Position numbers and translations under genes: made by a program. A stretch of 6,828 bases of DNA from Acholeplasmatales bacterium. GTDB taxonomy: Bacteria; Bacillota_I; Bacilli_A; Acholeplasmatales; Anaeroplasmataceae. The DNA lies in assembly GCA_024681175.1 (NCBI GenBank), contig JAILBI010000014.1, positions 1 through 6,828 on the forward strand, in the 5' to 3' direction. Below the pieces are notes generated by a model. That model searched no databases and had not been told where the DNA came from. It saw only the letters and a program-made list of their open reading frames with translations. This document shows positions 1-5,502 of the stretch, one piece after another. The number at the start of each line of letters is the position of its first letter. The first letter of the stretch is position 1.

Positions 1-186
1 TGTTAATATATCAAATAATAATTTATTATCTAAATATGGAGTTATTAAAAATATTATTGCGGCAATTAATATCGGGATATAAAATGTATCAAAATTTCTT
101 CCAAATATTTTTATTTGTGGAAGAAATATGATTAATAAAATCATCGATATTAAAGCAATAGAAGAAATAATAATTGTAAATATCAT
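1..186 (-). CDS. N-terminal part of a membrane protein, possibly an SLC13/ArsB-type permease (runs off left edge)
   Basis: An uninterrupted minus-strand frame of 62 codons starts at the ATG at 186-184 and continues past the left edge without a stop. A good Shine-Dalgarno, GAGGA at 199-195 on the minus strand, lies 8 nt before that ATG, and a plausible promoter lies just upstream. The protein begins with a long hydrophobic stretch (about residues 2-22), then a short polar loop with the motif PQIKIFGR (23-30), then a second hydrophobic stretch (about 36-52). This fits the first two transmembrane segments of a polytopic inner-membrane protein. The loop followed by an 'IPIL' helix reminds me of Bacillota ion-transporter superfamily permeases (SLC13/ArsB-like), but this is a weak resemblance over a short piece. 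It is divergent from the uronate operon, so a role in uronate uptake is possible but not shown. The gene call is fairly secure; the family is a guess. Confidence 0.6.
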   Translation of the reverse strand, partial: MIFTIIISSIALISMILLIIFLPQIKIFGRNFDTFYIPILIAAIIFLITPYLDNKLLFDILT

Positions 187-212
187 TTTTAAATTCCTCA
201 ATATGCGTAAAA

Positions 213-240
213 ATTATAATACTTTTCAAAAAATAATCAA
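213..240 (-). promoter_or_regulatory. Candidate leftward promoter for the membrane-protein gene
   Basis: On the minus strand a perfect TATAAT (218-213) is preceded by TTGATT (240-235) with a 16-nt spacer. Initiation near position 206 would give a leader of about 20 nt containing the GAGGA ribosome-binding site at 199-195. The -35 box is imperfect and the region is AT-rich, so TATAAT-like hexamers are expected by chance. The placement relative to the start codon is the main support. Confidence 0.45.
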
Positions 241-242
241 TA

Positions 243-275
243 TAATATCTTATGATATTAATTTAATTATAAATT
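243..275. promoter_or_regulatory. Tandem AT-rich palindromes between divergent promoters (candidate operator)
   Basis: Two perfect inverted repeats lie nearly end to end. The first is TAATATC-TTAT-GATATTA (243-260, 7-bp arms, 4-nt spacer). The second is AATTTA-ATTA-TAAATT (260-275, 6-bp arms, 4-nt spacer). They sit between the leftward -35 box and the rightward -35 box, where a regulator of both transcripts could bind. KDG regulons in other bacteria are controlled by LacI-, GntR- or IclR-type repressors, but no regulator gene is visible and I do not recognise these as a known operator. Such repeats can arise by chance in sequence this AT-rich. Confidence 0.3.
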
Positions 276-298
276 GCAATATTATGGATTATCTAACA

Positions 299-327
299 TT
301 GACAAAAACATCATTTAAAACTATAAT
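299..327 (+). promoter_or_regulatory. Consensus sigma-A promoter of the eda-kdgK-yhcH-kdgK operon
   Basis: TTGACA (299-304) and TATAAT (322-327) are both perfect matches to the housekeeping consensus, separated by the optimal 17 nt. Transcription should begin near 333-334, leaving a leader of about 60 nt before the eda ATG at 393. The leader holds a weak interrupted dyad, CGCA (343-346) with TGCG (358-361), that could be a roadblock-type operator. A promoter this strong in a catabolic operon would normally need repression, which suggests a regulator encoded elsewhere. Confidence 0.85.
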
Positions 328-392
328 TATACTAGTAGTTTACGCATTGAGAAATCGTGCGAAATTAATTGAAGAAAAGAGGCTTGATAAAA

Positions 393-1043
393 ATGAAAAA
401 GTTTGATATTTTAAATCAAATTGCTAACATCGGTGTTGTTGCCGTAGTTAGAGGAAACAGCAAAGAAGAAGCAATTAAGATTGCTGATGCTTGTATTGCT
501 GGTGGCGTTTGCGCTATTGAATTAACTTATACTGTACCAGGAGCTCGTGCTATTATTGAAGCATTAGTTGAAAAGTATAAGGACAATAAGGAAGTTGTAA
601 TTGGTGCTGGTTCAGTTTTAGACCCTGAAACTTGTAAGGGTGCTATTGAAGCTGGTGCTAAGTTCATTGTTGCTCCATCTTTCAACGAAAATGTTGCTAA
701 ATTAGCTAACAGATATCAAATCCCATATGTTCCAGGAACACAAACAATTAAAGAAATCGTTACTGCTATGGAATTTGGTTCAGATGTTATTAAGGTATTC
801 CCTGGCGACATTTTAGGACCTAGATTTGTTAAAGATGTTAAGGGACCTATCCCTTATGCAAGCTTAATGCCATCTGGTGGTGTTGATCTTGACAACATTA
901 AGGATTGGGTTAAGGCAGGTGTAGTTGCTGTATCTGCTGGTTCATCATTAACTGCTGGTGCTAAGAAGGGTGACTTTGCTTTAGTTACTGAAACTGCTAA
1001 GAAATTCATTGCTGAATATAAGGCTGCAAAAGCATCTAAATAA
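393..1043 (+). CDS. eda: KDPG aldolase (2-dehydro-3-deoxy-phosphogluconate aldolase)
   Basis: Cleaves 2-keto-3-deoxy-6-phosphogluconate to pyruvate and glyceraldehyde-3-phosphate, the last step of KDG catabolism, in the cytoplasm. The 216-residue protein has the usual length of a class I KDPG/KHG aldolase. Visible landmarks are VVAVVRGNS (15-23), GGVCAIELTYTVPGA (37-51) with catalytic Glu43, GAGSVLDP (71-78), PGTQT (114-118), IKVFPGD (133-139) with Schiff-base Lys134, and PSGGV (160-164) for phosphate binding. The enterobacterial Arg after the catalytic Glu is replaced by the T-x-T-V-P form that I recall from Thermotoga-type enzymes, so this is a lineage variant and not damage. The ATG at 393 is chosen over a TTG at 369 because AGAGG (378-382) lies 10 nt before it and homologues start here. 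It is first in the operon, directly behind the consensus promoter. Frequent GCT, GGT, AAC and TTC codons suggest good expression. Confidence 0.95.
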   Translation: MKKFDILNQIANIGVVAVVRGNSKEEAIKIADACIAGGVCAIELTYTVPGARAIIEALVEKYKDNKEVVIGAGSVLDPETCKGAIEAGAKFIVAPSFNENVAKLANRYQIPYVPGTQTIKEIVTAMEFGSDVIKVFPGDILGPRFVKDVKGPIPYASLMPSGGVDLDNIKDWVKAGVVAVSAGSSLTAGAKKGDFALVTETAKKFIAEYKAAKASK

Positions 1044-1061
1044 TAAAATCCCTAGGAGGGA
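1044..1061 (+). promoter_or_regulatory. Hairpin overlapping the ribosome-binding site of the first kinase gene
   Basis: Between eda and the next gene lies TAAAATCCCT (1044-1053), then AGG, then AGGGA (1057-1061). TCCCT (1049-1053) pairs with AGGGA (1057-1061) as a 5-bp stem with a 3-nt loop. The loop and 3' arm are the Shine-Dalgarno (AGGAGGG, 1054-1060), so folding would mask it. The same 10-mer recurs at 3657-3666, before another gene. The stem is short and may simply reflect a strong SD next to a CCCT. Confidence 0.35.
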
Positions 1062-1063
1062 AT

Positions 1064-2104
1064 ATGAAAAAAGAAAAAATTGTCACTTTTGGTGAAATAA
1101 TGCTTCGTTTATCTACACAAGATTATGCAACTATTAACCAAGCTCATTCATTCCAGGTTAATTATGGTGGTGGTGAGGCTAACGTTGCCGTAGCATTAGC
1201 ACACATGGGACATAAAACATATTTTATGAGTAAGCTACCTCCTAACCAATTAGGAGATGGCGCAATTACTCACCTTTTATCTAATGGTGTTGATACTAGT
1301 TATGTTGTAAGAGGATCTACTACAATTGGTATTTATTTCCTTGAAACAGGATTTGGTGGCAGACCATCAAAGGTTATTTATAACCGTAAGCACTCAGCTA
1401 TCACTCGTGTAGATGAAGCTGAATTTGATTGGGATGAAATTTTTTCTGATGCAACATGGTTCCATTTATCTGGTATAACTATTGCCCTTGGTGAAAGAGT
1501 AAGAAAGGTAGCAATGAGAGCTATTATTGAAGCTAAAAAGCACAATGTGCCTGTAAGCTTTGATTTCAACTATCGTTCTAAATTATGGACAGTTGAAGAA
1601 GCAAGACCTTGCTACAAAGAGATAATGAAATACGTTGATATTGTTTTCGCTTCATTTTATGATGCAAACACAATATTAGAAATCCCTCTTGATGAAGGAT
1701 TTAATCCAGATGCAACATTATCTGAAAAGAGAAGAAATGTTTTCCCTAAGATGATTAAGAAATATAATTTACGTTATATATTCGGAACTGATAGAGTTGT
1801 ATATACTGCAACTGATAATTCACTTGCAGGATATTATTTTGAACTTAATGGTGATGAATTATCTTGGGAATTAACAGATCCAATTAGATTTAATATTTTT
1901 GACCGTATTGGTGGTGGTGATGCATTCGCATCAGGTGTCATTCATGGTCTATTATTAGATTTTAATAATCCAAAATATGCCGTTCGTTATGGCTTATCAA
2001 CAAGTGTATTAAAGCATACAATTGCTGGTGATGCTTCAACTTTCTCATGCGATGATATTGAAACATTCATGAAGGCTAACGGAAATTATGAAGTTGTAAG
2101 ATAG
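1064..2104 (+). CDS. PfkB-family sugar kinase, divergent KDG kinase paralogue
   Basis: A 346-residue ribokinase/PfkB-fold kinase, related over its whole length to the canonical KDG kinase encoded two genes downstream. Shared landmarks are FGEIMLRLS (9-17), YGGGEANVAV (34-43) at the substrate site, RPSKVIYNR (100-108), KLWT, and DRIGGGDAF (280-288) with catalytic base Asp286 and the anion-hole glycines. The differences are notable. Where the canonical paralogue has GNEED, this protein reads ASFYD (196-200), so the NxxE-type motif that helps position Mg-nucleotide is lost. The KDG-kinase GDFNLVS near the C-terminus is GDASTFS here, and TLRE is TDRV (242-245). A phosphotransfer role on KDG or a related keto-deoxy or hexulosonic acid is likely, but the exact substrate, or a reduced activity, is open. 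It starts 20 nt after eda with AGGAGG directly upstream and ends in TAG, so it is co-transcribed with eda. Confidence 0.8.
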   Translation: MKKEKIVTFGEIMLRLSTQDYATINQAHSFQVNYGGGEANVAVALAHMGHKTYFMSKLPPNQLGDGAITHLLSNGVDTSYVVRGSTTIGIYFLETGFGGRPSKVIYNRKHSAITRVDEAEFDWDEIFSDATWFHLSGITIALGERVRKVAMRAIIEAKKHNVPVSFDFNYRSKLWTVEEARPCYKEIMKYVDIVFASFYDANTILEIPLDEGFNPDATLSEKRRNVFPKMIKKYNLRYIFGTDRVVYTATDNSLAGYYFELNGDELSWELTDPIRFNIFDRIGGGDAFASGVIHGLLLDFNNPKYAVRYGLSTSVLKHTIAGDASTFSCDDIETFMKANGNYEVVR

Positions 2105-2116
2105 AAAGGAAATAAT

Positions 2117-2602
2117 ATGATTGTTGGTAAATTAGAACATATCGAAAGATATAAAGGCTTAGATGAAAATCTAGATAAAGCTATTGATTATATTTTAAAT
2201 AATGATTTAATGGCTCTTCCAAAAGGAAAAACTATTGTTGATGGCGATAATGTATACATTAACCGTGATACATATGTTGCTAAAGATTTAAAGGATTGCT
2301 TTTTTGAACGTCATAGATATTATCTTGACATGCAAATCGTATTAAAGGGTAGAGAATTATTCGGCTACACTGATCAAGCAAATCCAACATTAAAAGAAAC
2401 AACCGGCTACAATACTGAAAAGGATGTAGTTAAATATAACCAGGATGATCCAAGCAAGGTTGAGGATGCATTATTCGTTGAACTTGGCGATGGCACTGCT
2501 CAATTTGCAATTGTATATCCTGAAGATGCTCATTTAGCTAAAGCAAAAGCTAATGAAGATATGGTTGAAAAAGCTGTTATTAAAATTAAAATTAAGAAAT
2601 AA
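2117..2602 (+). CDS. YhcH/YjgK/YiaL (DUF386) family protein, probable sugar anomerase or ring-opening helper
   Basis: A 161-residue cytoplasmic cupin-like protein of the DUF386 family, whose full length is usually 150-160. The diagnostic motif is FFERHRYYLDMQIVLKGRELFGY (62-84), with Glu64, His66, Asp71, Gln73 and Glu80 in the E-x-H-x(4)-D-x-Q-x(4)-G-x-E pattern. Downstream, YPEDAHLA (134-141) supplies His139, and AVIKIKI forms the final strand. His66, Glu64 and His139 are candidate metal ligands. Some annotations call the family 'beta-galactosidase subunit beta', after EbgC; E. coli NanQ (YhcH) is described as a sialic acid anomerase. By analogy, this copy may speed mutarotation or ring opening of a uronate or KDG-type sugar between pathway enzymes; that is inference. 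It follows the first kinase by 12 nt (AAAGGA at 2105-2110), and its stop overlaps the SD of the next gene, so translation may be coupled. Confidence 0.88.
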   Translation: MIVGKLEHIERYKGLDENLDKAIDYILNNDLMALPKGKTIVDGDNVYINRDTYVAKDLKDCFFERHRYYLDMQIVLKGRELFGYTDQANPTLKETTGYNTEKDVVKYNQDDPSKVEDALFVELGDGTAQFAIVYPEDAHLAKAKANEDMVEKAVIKIKIKK

Positions 2603-2618
2603 GGAGATTAAAAGAAAA

Positions 2619-3641
2619 ATGGCTAAAATCGTAACAATGGGTGAAATCATGCTTAGATTATCACCAGCTGGACAAAATCGTTTTGTTCAAGTAGACAACT
2701 TTAATGTAATTTATGGTGGAGGAGAAGCTAACGTTGCAGTATCAGTTGCAAATTATGGTCATGATGCTTATTTCGTAACTAAGTTACCAAAGCATGAAAT
2801 TGGTCAAGCTGCAGTTAACTCTTTAAGAAGATATGGTGTTAATACTGACTATATCGCTCGTGGTGGAGATAGAGTAGGTATTTATTATGCTGAAACTGGT
2901 GCATCAATGAGACCTTCAAAAGTTATTTATGACCGTGCTGGTTCATCAATTGCATGTGCTGATCCTGAAGATTTCGATTTTGATGAAATTTTCAAAGGTG
3001 CTAAATGGTTCCACTGGTCAGGAATCACTCCAGCTATTTCTGATAAAGCTGCTAAATTAACTGAGCTTGCTTGTATCGCTGCAAAGAAGGCTGGCGCAAC
3101 TGTATCAGTTGACCTTAACTTCCGTAAGAAATTATGGACATCTGAAAAGGCTATTTCTATTATGAAACCTTTAATGAAATATGTTGATGTATGTATCGGA
3201 AATGAAGAAGATGCAGAATTATGCTTAGGCTTCAAACCAGATGCAAATGTTGAAGCTGGTGAAACTGGTGCTGCTGGTTACCACAAGATTTTCGAACAAA
3301 TGGCTAAAGAATTTGGCTTCAAGTATGTTATTTCTACATTACGTGAATCTTTCTCAGCTACACACAATGGTTGGAAGGCATTAATCTATAACGGAAAAGA
3401 ATTCTATGAATCTAAGCGTTATGACATTAACCCTATCATTGACCGTATCGGTGGTGGTGACTCATTCTCTGGTGGTATCATCCATGGTTTATTAACTAAG
3501 AAGACTCAAGGCGAAGCATTAGAATTCGCAGTTGCAGCTTCTGCTTTAAAGCATACTATCAATGGTGACTTCAACTTAGTATCAGCTGATGAAGTTGAAT
3601 CTCTTGCTGGTGGAAATGCAAACGGACGTGTACAACGTTAG
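2619..3641 (+). CDS. kdgK: 2-keto-3-deoxygluconate kinase
   Basis: Phosphorylates KDG to KDPG with ATP, feeding Eda. The 340-residue PfkB-fold protein carries the expected KDG-kinase signature in order: MGEIMLRLSP (7-16), YGGGEANVAV (32-41), GIYYAETG, RPSKVIYDR (98-106) for the substrate carboxylate, DLNFRKKLW, GNEEDAE (194-200) as the NxxE-type motif, TLRESFSATHNGW (from Thr240), DRIGGGDSF (275-283) with catalytic Asp281, and GDFNLVS. All motifs are intact, so this is the likely working KDG kinase. The reading frame is open back to 2553, but the ATG at 2619 is chosen because it matches the family N-terminus and follows AAGGAG (2601-2606, 12 nt away, rather long); the upstream part would overlap the DUF386 gene and is lysine-rich nonsense. 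The SD overlaps the TAA of the preceding gene. Confidence 0.93.
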   Translation: MAKIVTMGEIMLRLSPAGQNRFVQVDNFNVIYGGGEANVAVSVANYGHDAYFVTKLPKHEIGQAAVNSLRRYGVNTDYIARGGDRVGIYYAETGASMRPSKVIYDRAGSSIACADPEDFDFDEIFKGAKWFHWSGITPAISDKAAKLTELACIAAKKAGATVSVDLNFRKKLWTSEKAISIMKPLMKYVDVCIGNEEDAELCLGFKPDANVEAGETGAAGYHKIFEQMAKEFGFKYVISTLRESFSATHNGWKALIYNGKEFYESKRYDINPIIDRIGGGDSFSGGIIHGLLTKKTQGEALEFAVAASALKHTINGDFNLVSADEVESLAGGNANGRVQR

Positions 3642-3656
3642 TTTTATACACTGATT

Positions 3657-3697
3657 TAAAATCCCTCCTTTAAGGGATTTTATGTGCTTGAAGGAGG
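3657..3697 (+). terminator. Terminator-like hairpin with alternative Shine-Dalgarno pairing
   Basis: TAAAATCCCT (3657-3666) and AGGGATTTTA (3673-3682) form a perfect 10-bp stem with a 6-nt loop; the 3' arm carries a TTTT run. This resembles a weak intrinsic terminator, with only four or five pairs in the GC-containing core and no long T tail. Overlapping it, CCTCCTT (3664-3670) is the exact complement of the Shine-Dalgarno AAGGAGG (3691-3697) of the following gene. The two pairings share bases 3664-3666 and cannot both form. The element may partly terminate the upstream operon or tune translation of the next gene. Confidence 0.5.
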
Positions 3698-3703
3698 AAT
3701 TTT

Positions 3704-4543
3704 ATGAAAATAGGCGTTAGAGTTCATGATTTAGGTAAAAGTGATGCAAAAACTCTTGCTACAAAAGCAAAAGAAATTGGCTTTGATGCAGTTCAATTAG
3801 TTTTAAATAAAGCTATTGAAGGCGAAACAGGCTTAGCAGGAACTTTATCTAAAGAAAAAGCAAATTCTTTTTATGAAGCATTTGCTAATGAAGGACTTGA
3901 AATTGCAATGCTAGGTGCTTATTTTAATCCAGTTCATTCTGATAAAGAAAAGGTAGAATCATTAATATTAAAATTTAAAGAACATTTAAAATATATGAAT
4001 GATTTTCATGCTGGATTTGTAGGTACTGAAACTGGTTCATTTAATGATGATAAATGGACATATAATCCTTTAAATAGAACTAAGGATGCATTTAATACTG
4101 ACGTTAAAATCTTTAAGGATTTAGCTAAGGTAGCTGAACAAAATAATGCAAAAATAGCTTTAGAGGGTGCATATGGACATTGTATGTATAATCCAGAAGC
4201 ATTATATAATTTAGTTAATGCAGTTAATAGTGACGCTATTTATTATATCGTAGATATTTATAATTATCTTTCTTATACTAATTATAAAGATCATGAAAGA
4301 ATTTTTGATCGTTGCTTAAATTTGTTTGAGGATCGAATCGTTATATTCCATATTAAGGATTTTGTAGTCGATGATGAAAATCAAGCATTAAAGCAATGCT
4401 GCATAGGAAAAGGAATCATGAATTTTGATTATATGCTTCCAATTATTAAACAAAAGTGTCCAAATGCTTATTTAATATTTGAAGGATCTAAGCCAGAAGA
4501 TATGAAATTTTCTTATGATTTTATAACAAATAAATTAAAATAA
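3704..4543 (+). CDS. TIM-barrel sugar isomerase/epimerase-like protein (xylose isomerase-like/AP endonuclease 2 superfamily)
   Basis: A 279-residue protein typical of the xylose-isomerase-like TIM-barrel superfamily, which includes IolE-, IolI- and tagatose-epimerase-type enzymes. Alternating strands and helices can be followed: MKIGVRVHDLG (1-11), GFDAVQLVL (26-34), GLEIAMLGAYFNP (64-76), GFVGTETG (104-111), AKIALEG (149-155), YYIVDIYNYL (180-189), IVIFHIKDF (212-220), and AYLIFEGSKPED (255-266). Likely divalent-metal ligands at strand ends are Glu154, Asp184, His216 and Glu260, and all are present. The substrate cannot be read from the sequence. Placement beside kduI and kduD suggests a keto-uronate, hexulosonate or related sugar acid; that is inference. 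Translation starts at the ATG 6 nt after GGAGG (3693-3697). Codons here are more A/T-ended than in eda or kduD, hinting at lower expression. Confidence 0.85.
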   Translation: MKIGVRVHDLGKSDAKTLATKAKEIGFDAVQLVLNKAIEGETGLAGTLSKEKANSFYEAFANEGLEIAMLGAYFNPVHSDKEKVESLILKFKEHLKYMNDFHAGFVGTETGSFNDDKWTYNPLNRTKDAFNTDVKIFKDLAKVAEQNNAKIALEGAYGHCMYNPEALYNLVNAVNSDAIYYIVDIYNYLSYTNYKDHERIFDRCLNLFEDRIVIFHIKDFVVDDENQALKQCCIGKGIMNFDYMLPIIKQKCPNAYLIFEGSKPEDMKFSYDFITNKLK

Positions 4544-4559
4544 GGAGCCGAAAGGTACA

Positions 4560-5438
4560 ATGAAATTAGATATTAGATATGCTAATCATCCTGATGATTC
4601 AAAAAAATATGATACTACAGAATTAAGAGAAAAATATCTTATCGAAAAAGTATTTGAAGCAGATGATATTTTATTAACTTATTCTCATCAAGATCGTATT
4701 ATCGCAGGTGGTATTATGCCTGTTAAAAAAGCTTTAAAGCTTGAAACATCTAAGGAACTTGCAGCTAAATATTTCCTAGAGAGAAGAGAACTTGGCTTCA
4801 TCAACATTGGTGGTGAAGGTTCTGTTTCACTTGATGGTAAAACATATGAAATTAAACATAAAGATGGTATGTATGTTGGTCTTGGCGTAAAGGATATAGT
4901 ATTTACATCTAAGGATGCTAAAAATCCTGCTAAATTCTATATGACATCAAGCCCAGCTCATAAGGTATATCCAAATGTTTATATCGCATATACAGCTGAA
5001 AATTTAAAAGCTTTCAAGGGCGATATTAAAGCTGTAGAAGCAATTCATCAAAATTTAGGTGATGATGCGCATATGAATAAGAGAATCATTAATAAATATA
5101 TCAATACAGCAATTATTGATTCTTGCCAACTTGCAATGGGTATGACTGCTCTTGCAACTGGTTCATGCTGGAATACAATGCCTTGTCATACTCATGAAAG
5201 AAGAATGGAAGTTTATTTCTATTTTGATTTCCCTGAGGAAGATAGAGTATTCCATTTAATGGGAAGACCAGATGAAACTCGTCATTTAGTAATGGGCCCT
5301 GAACAGGCTGTAATTTCACCTTCTTGGTCAATCCATGCTGCATCTGCAACAATGAATTATACATTCATTTGGGGTATGTGTGGCGAAAATCAAGATTATG
5401 ATGATATGGATCATATTCTTACAAAGGATCTTAAATAA
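4560..5438 (+). CDS. kduI: 5-dehydro-4-deoxy-D-glucuronate isomerase
   Basis: Converts 5-dehydro-4-deoxy-D-glucuronate (4-deoxy-L-threo-5-hexosulose uronate), released from unsaturated uronates, into 3-deoxy-D-glycero-2,5-hexodiulosonate. It is a cytoplasmic zinc cupin. Conserved blocks are YSHQDRIIAGGIMP, YFLERRELGFINIGG, TMPCHTHERRMEVYFYFDF, QAVISPSWSIHAAS and YTFIWGMCGENQDYDDMDH. The zinc ligands are His210, His212, Glu217 and His259, equivalent to His196, His198, Glu203 and His245 of the E. coli enzyme. At 292 residues it is 14 longer than E. coli KduI; most of the excess lies around residues 138-168, between the N- and C-terminal cupin halves. The start follows AAGGAG (4542-4547) by 12 nt; that SD overlaps the TAA of the preceding gene, so the two are a translational pair. 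Confidence 0.96.
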   Translation: MKLDIRYANHPDDSKKYDTTELREKYLIEKVFEADDILLTYSHQDRIIAGGIMPVKKALKLETSKELAAKYFLERRELGFINIGGEGSVSLDGKTYEIKHKDGMYVGLGVKDIVFTSKDAKNPAKFYMTSSPAHKVYPNVYIAYTAENLKAFKGDIKAVEAIHQNLGDDAHMNKRIINKYINTAIIDSCQLAMGMTALATGSCWNTMPCHTHERRMEVYFYFDFPEEDRVFHLMGRPDETRHLVMGPEQAVISPSWSIHAASATMNYTFIWGMCGENQDYDDMDHILTKDLK

Positions 5439-5451
5439 TAATTATTATTTA
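5432..5451. repeat. Perfect 20-bp AT-only palindrome at the kduI stop codon
   Basis: Bases 5432-5441 (TAAATAATAA) are the exact reverse complement of 5442-5451. The palindrome spans the kduI TAA (5436-5438) and lies inside the 64-bp gap before kduD. It contains no G or C, so any RNA hairpin would be weak, and chance in simple AT sequence is a fair explanation. Confidence 0.35.
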
Positions 5452-5502
5452 TTATGGAATGATACGCCTTAAGTATTAATAAAAATTGGAGGAAATAGAA
5501 AA

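Noticed and set aside
369..392. TTG start giving eda eight extra residues
   Set aside because: The extension encodes the Shine-Dalgarno itself (AGAGG at 378-382), and family members begin at the MKKFD-like position.
128..406. Plus-strand 92-codon frame before and into eda
   Set aside because: It overlaps the divergent promoter region and the eda start, has no proper ribosome-binding site and encodes low-complexity Ile/Asn-rich sequence typical of AT-rich noncoding DNA.
1378..1569. Minus-strand open frame inside the first kinase gene
   Set aside because: A shadow of a well-supported plus-strand gene, with no ribosome-binding site or recognisable domain. The same holds for minus frames at 2927-3235, 5113-5364 and 5557-5841 and the plus frame at 6032-6217.
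2553..2618. N-terminal extension of kdgK by 22 residues
   Set aside because: It overlaps the DUF386 gene, is a lysine-rich frame-shifted reading of it, and lacks homology to KDG kinases; the ATG at 2619 has its own SD.
5462..5476. ATAC...GTAT dyad and TACGCCTT shared with the terminator after kduD
   Set aside because: The arms are only 4 bp and the 8-mer match lacks its hairpin partner here, so it is neither a terminator nor a convincing operator.
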